This document shows positions 7,316 through 16,624 of a DNA stretch of 64,000 nt, piece by piece. Positions within the stretch are counted from its first letter, which is position 1. Each line of letters starts with the position of its first letter. The position numbers and the translations under genes are program-made. The notes beneath the pieces were generated by a model. It had not been told where the DNA came from, did no database searches, and saw only the letters and a program-made list of their open reading frames with translations. The stretch lies in NCBI RefSeq assembly GCF_018326305.1, contig NZ_AP023416.1, positions 248,001-312,000 of the forward strand, given 5' to 3'. This DNA is from Vescimonas fastidiosa (lineage in GTDB: Bacteria > Bacillota > Clostridia > Oscillospirales > Oscillospiraceae).

Positions 7316-7513
7316 ATGACCAACGCAATGTGCGCCTCCCTCATGCATACCACTTCTGCGCAGGCCCCCTGCGCCGCTTCCTCCTGCGCGGATATGCACG
7401 CCATTCTGGGCATTATTATTCTGGACGCCAGCCTGCTGCTGGGGTCCGTTTTTGTATTGCTTTCCTCCGTGACCCGGACGGTGCGTTCCCTTCCTTCTTT
7501 GCAGGCGTGTTGA
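7316..7513 (+). CDS. Small membrane protein or leader peptide, 65 aa
   Basis: ATG at 7316 with GGAAAGGAAG upstream. After about 27 polar residues it has one strong hydrophobic stretch (ILGIIILDASLLLGSVFVLL), then a short basic tail. A G+C-rich hairpin followed by T-rich DNA (7538-7569) lies between it and the permease remnant. It could be a small membrane protein or, because of the Leu/Ile/Val runs next to a terminator, a leader peptide. I do not recognise a family. Confidence 0.4.
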   Translation: MTNAMCASLMHTTSAQAPCAASSCADMHAILGIIILDASLLLGSVFVLLSSVTRTVRSLPSLQAC

Positions 7514-7537
7514 CACGCCCACCTATTGCAGAAGCTC

Positions 7538-7569
7538 GAGGCCTCGCCCATCCGGCGGGGCCTCTTTAT
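7538..7569 (+). terminator. Terminator or attenuator upstream of the lactate permease remnant
   Basis: GAGGCC-TCGCCC pairs with GGCGGG-GCCTC around ATCC, followed by TTTATTTAT. Its place after a small Leu/Val-rich ORF and before the permease remnant allows attenuation, but no clear antiterminator pairing was found. Confidence 0.5.
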
Positions 7570-7647
7570 TTATAGATGTTTCCCTTCTGCTATGCCCAGC
7601 CAGCACAGAAGGGGAACCCCCATCAAGACAGAAAGCGAGAGGCAATC

Positions 7648-8110
7648 ATGGAATTTCTTAACTTTGTTATGGCACTCAGCCCCATCATCGTGGTGCTGGT
7701 GGGCATCCTCGGATTCCGCCAGTCCGCCAAAAAAAGTGGCCCCGGTGGCCCTTATATGGACGCTGGTGCTGGCTTTTACCTACTTCAATGTCACCGGCGC
7801 CTCCTTTAAGGAGAATGTGGCCGTGTACGACGCCCTCCTCTGGAAGGGCATCAAGGATGGCCTGAAGATCGCGCTCATGGTCTTTGGCGCCTTTGTGATT
7901 CTGAACCTCCTCCGGGATACCGGTGCCTCCCTGGGTAACCTTATCTGCCCCAATAACACCGTGGCCGCCTGCGCCACCGTGGACCAGATCGGCAACGAAA
8001 ATAAGGTCACGAAGCGCACCCTCCCGGCCTTTGCCATTATCCTGGGGGTGTACATGGTGCTGACCATGCTCTACACCTGCGTGCTGTTTCCCCATTTCGG
8101 TATGGAATAA
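7648..8110 (+). pseudogene. lctP: L-lactate permease remnant: frameshift and internal deletion
   Basis: The first 28 codons (MEFLNFVMALSPIIVVLVG...) match the N-terminus of LctP/LldP-type lactate permeases. The frame then breaks in a run of seven A (7729-7735), and the family resumes in another frame as KVAPVALIWTLVLAF and VFGAFVILNLLRDTG. It then jumps to what looks like the family's C-terminal end (LICPNNTVAACATV, NENKVTKRTLP). About 154 codons remain of a family of roughly 500-550, so most of the middle is deleted as well. Ribosome site GAGAGG is intact and the gene sits directly before a lactate-type dehydrogenase, as in intact lactate operons. Confidence 0.75.
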
Positions 8111-8137
8111 ATATTTTCTGTAAAGGAGATTTTGCAA

Positions 8138-9088
8138 ATGACTAAGAATCGTGTGGTAGGCGTCATCGGCCTGGGCCATGTGGGAGCCCATGTAGCCTAT
8201 TCCCTGGCGGTGCAGGGCATCGCCGACGAGCTGGTGCTGGTGGATCAGAACCAGCAGAAGCTCCAAAGTGAAGTGCAGGACCTGCGGGACGCCGCAGCCT
8301 ACCTGCCCCACCGGGTCACCGTTCGCCCCGGAGACTTTGCCGACCTGGGCGAATGCGATGTCATCGTCAACAGCGCGGGTAAGATCGATCTGCTTCGGGG
8401 CAATCACGACCGGGTCAAGGAGATGGACTTCACCATTCCCGCCGTCCGGAGCTACACGGAGAAAATCAAGGCCAGCGGCTTTGACGGCGTGGTGATAAAC
8501 ATCACCAACCCCTGCGACATTGTCACCCGGGAGCTGGCACTGGGCCTGGGCCTGCCCAAGGGCCGGGTCTTCGGCACCGGCACGGGCCTGGACACCTCCC
8601 GCCTGCTCAGCGCTCTGGCCCGGCAGACGGGCATCGACCACAAGTCCATCACCTGCTATATGCTGGGCGAGCACGGCAATCAGCAGTTTGCCCCCTGGTC
8701 CTGCGTCAGCTTCCGGGGTATGCCTCTGGACAAGTGGGCCCAGACGGACGAGCGCTTCCGCTTTGACCGGGAGGCTCTGCAGAAGGAGTCCATCGGCGGC
8801 GCCTGGGTCACCTTCTCCGGCAAAAACTGCACCGAGTACGGCATTTCCACCACCGCCGCCCGGATGGTACACATTGTCCTCCACGATGAAAAGGCCATCA
8901 TGCCCGCCAGCATGGAGCTTTGCGGCGAATACGGGGAGAGCGGCCTGTTCGCGGGCGTGCCCTGCGTCATCGGCGCAAAGGGCGTAGAGGAGGTAGTGGA
9001 GCTGCCCCTCACCGACGAGGAAAAGGCAAAATTCCATGCCTGCTGTGAGGGCATCCGCCACAACATGGAGCATTTGAAAGAACTCTAA
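8138..9088 (+). CDS. L-lactate / L-2-hydroxyisocaproate dehydrogenase family protein
   Basis: 316 residues from the ATG at 8138 (AAAGGAGAT eight bases upstream). Rossmann start VVGVIGLGHVGAHVAYSLA binds NAD. Catalytic-site motifs are NITNPCDIVT, GTGLDTSRL and the His in GEHGNQQFAP. The substrate-specificity loop (NSAGKIDLLRGNHDR) differs from typical LDH (GAKQQPGE-type) and looks more like the L-2-hydroxyisocaproate dehydrogenases, so the substrate may be a branched or other 2-oxoacid rather than pyruvate. Follows the lactate permease remnant. Confidence 0.82.
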   Translation: MTKNRVVGVIGLGHVGAHVAYSLAVQGIADELVLVDQNQQKLQSEVQDLRDAAAYLPHRVTVRPGDFADLGECDVIVNSAGKIDLLRGNHDRVKEMDFTIPAVRSYTEKIKASGFDGVVINITNPCDIVTRELALGLGLPKGRVFGTGTGLDTSRLLSALARQTGIDHKSITCYMLGEHGNQQFAPWSCVSFRGMPLDKWAQTDERFRFDREALQKESIGGAWVTFSGKNCTEYGISTTAARMVHIVLHDEKAIMPASMELCGEYGESGLFAGVPCVIGAKGVEEVVELPLTDEEKAKFHACCEGIRHNMEHLKEL

Positions 9089-9098
9089 AAAACTGCCG

Positions 9099-9117
9099 AA
9101 AAACCCTGCGGGTTTTT
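9099..9117 (+). terminator. Terminator of the dehydrogenase gene
   Basis: AAAAACCC-TGC-GGGTTTTT perfect hairpin ending in five T, 10 bases after the stop codon. Confidence 0.85.
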
Positions 9118-9194
9118 CCCACACCCTCCGGGGCGGACACGCTTGTGTCCGCCCTATCCTTTTGCCCCTTGCCCCAAACCATCCCCGCACGGCA

Positions 9195-9905
9195 TTATCA
9201 TTTCATCCGTAGGGGCGGGGTTCTACCCCGCCCGCGGGAGGGGCAGAGCCCCTCCCCTACGCACCGCAAGATACACTTCCGTAGGGGTCGGCCTCCCGGA
9301 TGACCCGTTTTACCTCACCCCTTATAAAGGACGCGGGGCGTCGAGGACGCCGCCCCCTACGAAACCCTATCGGTAAACACCTCGTAGGGGCCGATGCCTA
9401 CATCGGCCCGCCCACCGCACACCATGTAAAACTCCCTGTCATTGCGAACCAGTGACCGATGTCACTGGTGTGGCAATCCGCAACCCCCGTCTCCTTGGCC
9501 CCCTTGCCTAAAGGGGGCTGGCACGGCGAAGCCGTGACTGGGGGATTCTTCCCCGCACGAACTTACAGCAAACGCGCAGCCGTTCTCCCCGCAAGTATCC
9601 CTCCACCAACCTTCGGTTGGTCCCCCTCCCTTTAGGCAAGGGAGGCTTTTTTGCGTAGCCCGCCCCACCGCACATCTTGTGCCCGTCCGTAGGGGGCGGC
9701 GTCCCCGACGCCCCGTTCTACCGCACTCCTTGTAACCCTCCGTAGGGGCGACCCTTGCGGTCGCCCGCCCATCGCTCCCCGGCAGGGCACACGGGCCCTG
9801 CCCTACAAGGTGTTGCGTTATCGGGCCCGGGCGGACAGAGTCGTCCGCCCCTACAAGCATTTCCGTAGGGGCGATCCCCCAATGTCCCGCCGCACACCAA
9901 AACCT
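9195..9905. repeat. Intergenic hairpin mosaic, cluster 2
   Basis: A dense chain of hairpin units: GGGGCGGGG-TTCTA, GAGGGGCAGAGCCCCTC, GGCCGATG-CCTA-CATCGGCC, TCATTGCG...GGCAATCC with inner palindrome ACCAGTGAC/GTCACTGGT (9441-9480), the CCCCTTGCCTAAAGGGGG-CACGGC-GCCGTG unit (9492-9545), GGCGTC/GACGCC, GCGACC/GGTCGC, GCAGGGC/GCCCTGC and GGACGAC units. Linkers resemble CACCGCACxxxTTGTAA. No gene is seen between 9120 and 9925. Confidence 0.85.
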
Positions 9906-9927
9906 CCCCACTATTTTTCCCCGCCCC

Positions 9928-9956
9928 TTGTTTTGCCCCGGCGAATGTGCTATAAT
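9928..9956 (+). promoter_or_regulatory. Promoter of miaB
   Basis: TTGTTT, 17-bp spacer, TATAAT; about 60 bp before the TTG start of miaB. Confidence 0.7.
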
Positions 9957-10016
9957 TTCTTAATTAAAGTCGAATCTTAGCGCCATTTTTTCCAGTGGTG
10001 CTTACGGAGGTATATT

Positions 10017-11429
10017 TTGGACAGAAAACAAGTGATCTTATCCCCGGAGGAGACCGGCCGCCAGCGGGAATATGAGCAAAAGATCCGGGCCCTTCATCAG
10101 GGCCGGGGCCGCACCCCTCTGGCCCTGGTGGACACCTTCGGCTGCCAGCAAAATGTGGCCGACAGCCAGCACATCATGGGTATGCTCCGGGCCATGGGCT
10201 GCGAATTTACCCGGGATGCGGACCGGGCCGACATCATCGTGCTGAACACCTGCGCCATCCGGGACCATGCGGAGAAGCGGGTTTTCGGCAACCTGGGCGC
10301 CCTGACCCATACCAAGAAGAAAAATCCCGATCAGATCATCTGCCTGTGCGGCTGCATGGCCCAGCGCCCGGAGATCGCCGAAAAGGTCCGCACCAGCTAT
10401 CGCCATGTGGACCTGGTGTTCGGCCCCCAGGCCATGTGGAAATTCCCGGAGCTTTTATACCGGGTCTATACCCGGCGGGGCCGGGTGTTCTCCGTGGAGG
10501 ACGAGAGCGGCACCATCGCCGAGGGAATGCCCATAGTCCGGGAGGGTCACACCCGGGCGTGGGTCTCCATTATGTACGGGTGCAACAACTTCTGCTCTTA
10601 CTGTATCGTCCCCTATGTCCGGGGCCGGGAGCGCAGCCGCGACATGGACAAGATCGTGGCGGAGGTACGGGAGCTGGCCGACCAGGGCTTTAAGGAGATC
10701 ACCCTCCTGGGCCAGAATGTAAACTCCTACGGCAAGGACTTGGAGCCCCGGCACGACTTTGCAGACCTGCTTCGGGAGCTGGACAAGCTCGACGGTGACT
10801 TTCTCCTGCGCTTCATGTCCTCCCAGCCCAAGGACGCCTCCTTCAAGCTCTTTGACACCATGGCCCAAAGCCGCCATGTGGCCCACCAGCTCCACCTGCC
10901 CGTGCAGTCCGGCTGTGACCGGGTGCTTCGGGCCATGAACCGCCCCTATGACCGGGCCCGGTATCTGGAGCTTATCAACTACGCCCGAAAGGTCATGCCC
11001 GACCTGGTGCTCACCTCCGACATTATCATCGGCTTCCCCGGCGAGACGGAGGCGGAGGCCATGGAGACGGTGGGCCTGGTGCGTCAGGTGGAGTTTGACG
11101 CCCTGTTTACCTTTATTTTCTCCCCCCGGCCCGGCACCCCGGCGGCCAAGATGGACGACCCCGTGCCCCGGGCGGAGAAGCAGAAGTGGTTTGACACCCT
11201 CTGCGCCACCCAAAATGACATCTCCGCCCGCCTCCATGCCCGCTATGTGGGCAAGACCCTCCGCTGCCTGGTGGACGGTGAAACGGACGATGCCCGCTGG
11301 CCCCTCTCCGGCCGCACCGCCGGAGGCCGTCTGGTGCATCTGGTGGGCGACAAATCCGCCCTGGGCCAGTACCGCGACATAAAGATCACCGACAGCAACA
11401 CCTGGGCCCTCTTCGGCGAAATGGTGTAA
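10017..11429 (+). CDS. miaB: tRNA-2-methylthio-N6-dimethylallyladenosine synthase MiaB
   Basis: 470 residues from a TTG start with ACGGAGG 8 bases upstream. MiaB adds the 2-methylthio group to i6A37 of tRNAs. The N-terminal domain carries three cluster cysteines (C43 in DTFGCQQN, the Cys of NTCAIRDHAEKR, and CLCGCMAQ). The radical SAM motif CNNFCSYC is at residues 189-196, followed by SxxPKD in the core (FMSSQPKD) and a C-terminal TRAM-like region. Length is normal. Its substrate is made by MiaA, encoded 5 kb downstream in the same direction, with mutL-mutS between. Confidence 0.95.
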   Translation: MDRKQVILSPEETGRQREYEQKIRALHQGRGRTPLALVDTFGCQQNVADSQHIMGMLRAMGCEFTRDADRADIIVLNTCAIRDHAEKRVFGNLGALTHTKKKNPDQIICLCGCMAQRPEIAEKVRTSYRHVDLVFGPQAMWKFPELLYRVYTRRGRVFSVEDESGTIAEGMPIVREGHTRAWVSIMYGCNNFCSYCIVPYVRGRERSRDMDKIVAEVRELADQGFKEITLLGQNVNSYGKDLEPRHDFADLLRELDKLDGDFLLRFMSSQPKDASFKLFDTMAQSRHVAHQLHLPVQSGCDRVLRAMNRPYDRARYLELINYARKVMPDLVLTSDIIIGFPGETEAEAMETVGLVRQVEFDALFTFIFSPRPGTPAAKMDDPVPRAEKQKWFDTLCATQNDISARLHARYVGKTLRCLVDGETDDARWPLSGRTAGGRLVHLVGDKSALGQYRDIKITDSNTWALFGEMV

Positions 11430-11449
11430 GGCTATTCCTCAAAAAATCC

Positions 11450-11945
11450 ATCCGTAGGGGCCGATGGTCCTGTTGCGGTGCCCAAAATTTCTGCGCTGCC
11501 TTACGGCGGACGCTGGAAATTTTGACCGCGGCCACTCGCTCACTTCGCTTCCTCTGCCACTGGCAGCGCTCAGTTCGCTCCCCACATCGGCCCGACCCAC
11601 GCACCCCTTGTAATGTGTCATTGCGAGACCAGTTCGCAAACTGGTCGTGGCAATCCGCTTTCCCCGTCCCCTCGGCCCCCTTGCCTAAAGGGGGCTGGCA
11701 CGGCGAAGCCGTGACTGGGGGATTCCACACCTCACCGCACTCCTTGTAACGCTCCGTAGGGGCCGATGCCTACATCGGCCCGCCGCACCTCACCTCTTGT
11801 AACGCTTTCGTAGGGGCGGGGTTCTACCCCGCCCGCGGGCAGGGCAGAGCCCCGCCCCTACGCACCCCAAGATAACACACCGCGCCCCATGTAAACCCCC
11901 TGTCATTGCGAGACCAGTGGCCGATGTCACCGGCTGCGACAATCC
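11450..11945. repeat. Intergenic hairpin mosaic, cluster 3
   Basis: Holds the CCGATG hairpin carrying the 118-nt module, a TCATTGCG unit with CCAGTTCGCAAACTGG (11618-11658), the CCCCTTGCC/CACGGC unit (11678-11725), CCGATG, GGGGCGGGG-TTCTA and a second TCATTGCG unit (11902-11945). No gene is seen between 11430 and 11982. Confidence 0.85.
11467..11584 (-). repeat. 118-nt module inside hairpin loop, copy 1
   Basis: Lies exactly between the arms GGGGCCGATG (11457-11466) and CATCGGCCC (11585-11593). Inside, GCGGTG-CCCAAAATTT pairs with AAATTTTG-ACCGC, and CTGCCA-CTGGCAG forms a second hairpin. It is in the orientation opposite to copies 2 and 3. Confidence 0.8.
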
Positions 11946-11982
11946 ATAATCCCCACATCCCTCAAAAAAGGAGGCCGTCCCC

Positions 11983-13902
11983 ATGCCCACCATTCAATGC
12001 TTAGATCCCCATATTGCCGACCTCATTGCCGCCGGCGAGGTGGTGGAGCGCCCGGCCAGCGTGGCCAAGGAGCTGCTGGAAAACGCCCTGGACGCCGGAG
12101 CCTCCGCCATTTCCGTGGAGGTGCAGCACGGGGGCCTCACCTATCTGCGCATCACCGATAACGGCTGCGGCATCGCCCCGGGCCAGCTTCCCACGGCCTT
12201 TCTGCGCCACGCCACCAGCAAGCTCCGCCGGGCGGAGGACCTGGCCGCCATCGGCACCCTGGGCTTCCGGGGCGAGGCCCTGGCCGCCATTGCCGCCGTG
12301 TCCCGGGTGGACATCTTCTCCCGGGAGCGGGGGGCGGATCGGGGCGCATCCCTGCACTTAGAGGGGGGCGTGCCCGGAGAGGTCACCGAGACCGGCTGCC
12401 CCGAGGGCACCACGATATGCGTCCGGGACCTGTTTTTCAACACCCCCGCCCGCATGAAATTTATGAAAAAGGACTCCGCCGAGGGCACCGCCGTCACCGG
12501 CGTGGTCACCCATCTGGCCCTGAGCCATCCGGAGGTATCCGTGAAGCTGATCCGGGACGGGGTTGAGGTGCTCCACACCCCCGGCGACGGCCAGCTCCGC
12601 TCCGCCGTCTATGCCGCCCTGGGTCGGGATTTTGCCCTGGGCCTGCTGCCGGTCTCCGGCTGCGGCGGCGACATTTCCGTGGAGGGCTTCGTCACCAAGC
12701 CCTTAAACGGCGGCGGCACCCGGGCCCGTCAGCTCTTTTTCGTCAATGGCCGCTTTGTGCGCAGCCAGCTCCTCACCGCCGCCCTGGAGGAGGCCTACCG
12801 CAACCGGCTGCTCAAGGGCAAGTTCCCCGGCTGCGTCCTGCACATCACCCTGCCCAAGAGCACCGTGGATGTGAATGTCCACCCGGCTAAGACCGTGGTG
12901 AAATTTCAAAATGAGCGGGCCGTTTTTGACGCGGTACACTACACCGTCAAGGACCTGCTCACCGCCGGGGAAACCCCGGCCCCCAAGCCCGTCCAGCAAA
13001 CCTTTTACCGGTCTATGACCGTCCAGGAGTATAAGGAGCGGCAGACCCCGCCCCCGGCGGAAAAGCGCCCTCTGGGCAGCTACGGCTCTGCCCCGGCGGT
13101 GCATCCGGACGCAAAGCTCCCCCTGCGCGACAGCGTGTCCCCTCCGGCCCCGGCAGCCCCGGAGCCCCGGGAGGAGCCCCGGCCTGCACCGATGCCCGCC
13201 GCCCCGGCCACCTTCCCGGCAGCGGAAAAGCCTGTCCCTGCCAAAGCCCCCGTTCCGGAGGCCCCCATCCCGGAGACCCCCGTCCCCCGGCGCAATACCA
13301 TTGACCTGCCCCTCCAGCAGACCCTTACCGACCATCCCGCCCCCTGGCGCCTGGTAGGCGAGGCCCTGGACACCTATATAATTTGCCAGGATGAAAGCGA
13401 AAATCTCTGGCTCATCGATAAGCACGCCGCCCACGAGCGCCTGCGCTTCAACGCCCTGAAGCAGCGCCGGGAGCCGCCCATGAGCCAGCTCCTGCTGCAG
13501 CCCCTGGCGGTGGACCTGGAGGCGGATGCCTACGATGCCGCCCTGGCCAGCCTCCCCCTTTTGGAGGAGTTCGGCTTCTCCTGTGAGGATTTCGGCGCAG
13601 GCACCCTTTTGGTGCGTGAAGTTCCCTCGGACATTCGCCCGGAGGACGCCGCCGCCACCCTGGAGGAGCTGGCCGAGGACCTGCGCCTGGGCCGGGCCGA
13701 CCCCGATGCCGCCCGAGACAGTCTCCTGCAGACCATGGCCTGCAAGTCCGCCATCAAGGCCGGGATGCACACCTCTCCCGCAGAGCTGCGGGCCCTGGTG
13801 GACCGGGTGCAGTCCGGCGAGATTCAGTACTGCCCCCATGGCCGCCCCGTGGCGGTGAAGCTCACCCGCTACGAGATCGAGAAGATGTTCAAGCGGGCCT
13901 GA
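11983..13902 (+). CDS. mutL: DNA mismatch repair protein MutL
   Basis: 639 residues, ribosome site AAAGGAGGCCG. The GHKL ATPase domain (1-330) shows ELLENALDAGA, DNGCGI, GFRGEALAAIAAVS and the ATSKL region. A Pro/Ala-rich linker (about 335-445) joins it to the C-terminal dimerisation/endonuclease domain. There the motifs read IDKHAAHERLRFN, MACKSAIKAG, CPHGRPV and FKRA. The first motif differs from the endonuclease consensus DQHA(x)2E(x)4E in having Lys for Gln and Asn for the last Glu. The zinc-site motifs are kept. Followed by mutS on the same strand after 120 bp. Confidence 0.96.
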   Translation: MPTIQCLDPHIADLIAAGEVVERPASVAKELLENALDAGASAISVEVQHGGLTYLRITDNGCGIAPGQLPTAFLRHATSKLRRAEDLAAIGTLGFRGEALAAIAAVSRVDIFSRERGADRGASLHLEGGVPGEVTETGCPEGTTICVRDLFFNTPARMKFMKKDSAEGTAVTGVVTHLALSHPEVSVKLIRDGVEVLHTPGDGQLRSAVYAALGRDFALGLLPVSGCGGDISVEGFVTKPLNGGGTRARQLFFVNGRFVRSQLLTAALEEAYRNRLLKGKFPGCVLHITLPKSTVDVNVHPAKTVVKFQNERAVFDAVHYTVKDLLTAGETPAPKPVQQTFYRSMTVQEYKERQTPPPAEKRPLGSYGSAPAVHPDAKLPLRDSVSPPAPAAPEPREEPRPAPMPAAPATFPAAEKPVPAKAPVPEAPIPETPVPRRNTIDLPLQQTLTDHPAPWRLVGEALDTYIICQDESENLWLIDKHAAHERLRFNALKQRREPPMSQLLLQPLAVDLEADAYDAALASLPLLEEFGFSCEDFGAGTLLVREVPSDIRPEDAAATLEELAEDLRLGRADPDAARDSLLQTMACKSAIKAGMHTSPAELRALVDRVQSGEIQYCPHGRPVAVKLTRYEIEKMFKRA

Positions 13903-14025
13903 GACGGCTTTTATTGCCCTCTAAGGTGCAATTTTGCACTTTTCCACAAAGTTTTCCACCTTTTCCCAACCAAATCCGGCTGCCGACAGCAGACCCGCCC
14001 CGGCAGCAGAAAGATGTGACCTATT

Positions 14026-16620
14026 ATGGCTGAACTGACCCCCATGATGAAGCAATATCTGGAAATCAAGGAGCAGAACAAGGACTCCATCCTGTTCTTC
14101 CGCCTGGGTGATTTCTACGAGATGTTCGGCTCGGACGCCCGGACGGCTTCCCGGGAGCTGGACCTGACCCTCACCACCCGGGACAAGGATAAGAACAAGT
14201 CCTTTGACGAGAAGGTGCCCATGTGCGGCATCCCCTACCACTCCTCCGAGGGCTACATCGCCCGTCTCATCGCCAAGGGCTACAAGGTTGCCATTTGTGA
14301 GCAGACCGAGGACCCCGCCACGGCCAAGGGCCTGGTGAAGCGCGACATTATCCGGGTGGTCACCCCCGGCACCGTCCTGGACGACACCTCCCTGGAGGCA
14401 GGCCGCAGCAACTTCTGCGCCGCCGCCTGGCTGGCCGAGGACAAGGCCGGCTTTGCCGCCTGCGACATCTCCACCGGCCAGACCCACGCCACGGCCTTTT
14501 CAGGCCCCGACGCCGGGGTTCACCTGCTCAATGAGGTGGCCCGGTTCTCCCCGGCGGAAATCATTCTCAACGATACCGCCGCCCAGGATGCGGCGCTGCG
14601 GATGCTCACGGAGAATAAGCTCTCCTGCCACCGGGAAGTTCGGGAAATTGACGGCCCCGCCGCCCGGGCAAGCATTGCCGGGCAATTCGGGGAAAAGGTC
14701 CTTTCAGACTTCCCCGCCGATAATTTCGCCCCTCTCCTGGCCCTGGGGAATCTTCTGCATTACCTCCACGAGACCCAGAAGGGCGACCTGCACCACATCG
14801 ACACCCTGGACTTTTACCGTCAGGGTCAGTTTATGGAGCTGGACATCTCCGCCCGGCGCAACTTAGAGCTTACCGAGACCCTCCGGGGCAAGGAGAAAAA
14901 GGGCAGCCTTCTGTGGGTGCTGGATAAGACCAAAACCGCCATGGGCGCACGGATGCTCCGCAGCTGGCTGGAGCGGCCCCTGCTCAGCGTCCGGGATATT
15001 GACCGCCGGGCCGACTGCGTGGAGCGCCTGGTAAACGACACCGTCACCCGGGAGGAGCTGGCCCTGGCCCTGTCCGGCATCGGCGACATGGAGCGGCTTA
15101 TGAGCCGCATTGTCTACGGCAGCGCCGGGGGCCGGGATGTGGTGGCCCTCCGGGCCGCCATGGAGAAGCTGCCGCCTATCAAGCGGCTGCTCACGGTCTT
15201 TCCCAAGGGCCGCCTTCAGGAGCTGTGCCGCACCCTGGACACCCTGGATGATCTGGCCGGGCGCATCGCCGCCACCCTTCAGGACGAGCCGCCCTTTTCC
15301 GTTCGGGAGGGGGAGTTCATCCGGGACGGCTTCCACCCGGAGGTAGACCGGCTCCGGGGCATCCTCCACGGCGGCAAGGGCCTCATGGCCTCCATGGAGG
15401 CCCAAGAGAAAGAGAAAACCGGCATTCGCACCCTGAAAATCGGCTATAACAAGGTGTTCGGCTACTATATCGAGGTCTCCAACTCCTTCAAGGATCAGGT
15501 CCCCGACACCTATATCAGAAAGCAGACCCTGGTAAACGGCGAGCGCTACATCACCCAGGAGCTGAAAAATCTGGAGAGCGACATTCTCACCGCCTCCGAC
15601 CGGGTCTCCGCCCTGGAATATGAGCTTTTCACCGACCTGCGCACGGAGCTGGCCGGGCAGGTGTCCCGCATCCAGGCCAGCGCCTCGGCGGTGGCGGAGC
15701 TGGACAGCCTTTGTTCTCTTGCCTCTGTCGCCGTCAGCAACGGCTACTGCCGCCCCACGGTGGACGACTCCGGCGTGCTGGAGATTCACGACGGACGCCA
15801 TCCGGTGGTGGAGAAAATGCGCCCGGACGCCCTGTTTGTCCCCAATGATACCTATATGGGCGAAAAAGAGGGCCGGGCCGCCATCATCACCGGCCCCAAT
15901 ATGGCCGGTAAATCCACCTATATGCGCCAGGTGGCCCTCATCGTGCTTCTGGCCCAGATCGGCTCCTTCGTCCCGGCCAAAAGCGCCCGCCTGGGGGTGG
16001 TGGACCGCATCTTCACCCGCATCGGCGCTTCCGACGACCTCTCCGCCGGCCAGTCCACCTTCATGGTGGAGATGACCGAGGTCAGCGACATTCTCCACGC
16101 CGCCACGAAAGACAGCCTCCTGATTTTGGACGAAATTGGCCGGGGCACCAGCACCTTCGACGGCATGAGCATTGCCCGGGCGGTGCTGGAATACTGTGCC
16201 GACCCCAAAAAACTGGGGGCCAAGACCCTCTTTGCCACCCACTACCACGAGCTTACGGACATGGAGCACAGCCTCCCGGGCGTGCAGAATTATAACATTG
16301 CCGTCCGGGCCCGGGGGGAGGAGATCATCTTCCTGCGCAAGATCGTCCCCGGCGGCGCCGACCGCAGCTACGGTATCGAGGTGGCTCGCCTGGCGGGTCT
16401 GCCCGAGGGGGTCATCGCCCGGGCCAAGACCATTCTCCGGGAGCTGGAATCGGAAGCCGGTAAGCCCCCGGCCCCCATGCAGGAGGAGGCCGACCAGGTC
16501 TCCCTGTCCAGCCTGGCCGAAACTGAGGTTTTGAGCCGCCTCCGCCGGGAGCAGGTAGACACCCTCTCCCCCCTGGAGGCACTGAACTTGCTCTACGAAT
16601 TAAAGCAAAAGCTGCAATAA
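14026..16620 (+). CDS. mutS: DNA mismatch repair protein MutS
   Basis: 864 residues. The mismatch-reading domain starts with FFRLGDFYEMF (Phe-x-Glu wedge). Connector, core and clamp domains follow. The ATPase carries Walker A GPNMAGKSTYMRQ (about residue 622), ANKS-region SARLGVVDRIFTRIGASDD, Walker B LLILDEIGRGTSTFDGMS and the HYHEL switch His. The short C-terminal helices end ALNLLYELKQKLQ. The ribosome site before ATG 14026 is weak. Partner of the MutL encoded just upstream. Confidence 0.97.
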   Translation: MAELTPMMKQYLEIKEQNKDSILFFRLGDFYEMFGSDARTASRELDLTLTTRDKDKNKSFDEKVPMCGIPYHSSEGYIARLIAKGYKVAICEQTEDPATAKGLVKRDIIRVVTPGTVLDDTSLEAGRSNFCAAAWLAEDKAGFAACDISTGQTHATAFSGPDAGVHLLNEVARFSPAEIILNDTAAQDAALRMLTENKLSCHREVREIDGPAARASIAGQFGEKVLSDFPADNFAPLLALGNLLHYLHETQKGDLHHIDTLDFYRQGQFMELDISARRNLELTETLRGKEKKGSLLWVLDKTKTAMGARMLRSWLERPLLSVRDIDRRADCVERLVNDTVTREELALALSGIGDMERLMSRIVYGSAGGRDVVALRAAMEKLPPIKRLLTVFPKGRLQELCRTLDTLDDLAGRIAATLQDEPPFSVREGEFIRDGFHPEVDRLRGILHGGKGLMASMEAQEKEKTGIRTLKIGYNKVFGYYIEVSNSFKDQVPDTYIRKQTLVNGERYITQELKNLESDILTASDRVSALEYELFTDLRTELAGQVSRIQASASAVAELDSLCSLASVAVSNGYCRPTVDDSGVLEIHDGRHPVVEKMRPDALFVPNDTYMGEKEGRAAIITGPNMAGKSTYMRQVALIVLLAQIGSFVPAKSARLGVVDRIFTRIGASDDLSAGQSTFMVEMTEVSDILHAATKDSLLILDEIGRGTSTFDGMSIARAVLEYCADPKKLGAKTLFATHYHELTDMEHSLPGVQNYNIAVRARGEEIIFLRKIVPGGADRSYGIEVARLAGLPEGVIARAKTILRELESEAGKPPAPMQEEADQVSLSSLAETEVLSRLRREQVDTLSPLEALNLLYELKQKLQ

Positions 16621-16624
16621 ACGC

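Noticed and set aside
7729..7735. Programmed frameshift in the A7 run of the lactate permease
   Set aside because: Restoring the frame still leaves most of the permease deleted, so decay is the simpler reading.
7685..9190. Long minus-strand frame opposite the dehydrogenase and permease remnant
   Set aside because: Spans two real features and intergenic repeat DNA on the other strand, low-complexity Gly/Ala/His translation, no ribosome site.
9195..9905. Repeats considered as a CRISPR array
   Set aside because: Units are palindromes of different types with no regular spacing, no unique spacers and no cas genes.
14863..16269. Long minus-strand frame inside mutS
   Set aside because: Shadow of a fully conserved mutS; no recognisable motif.
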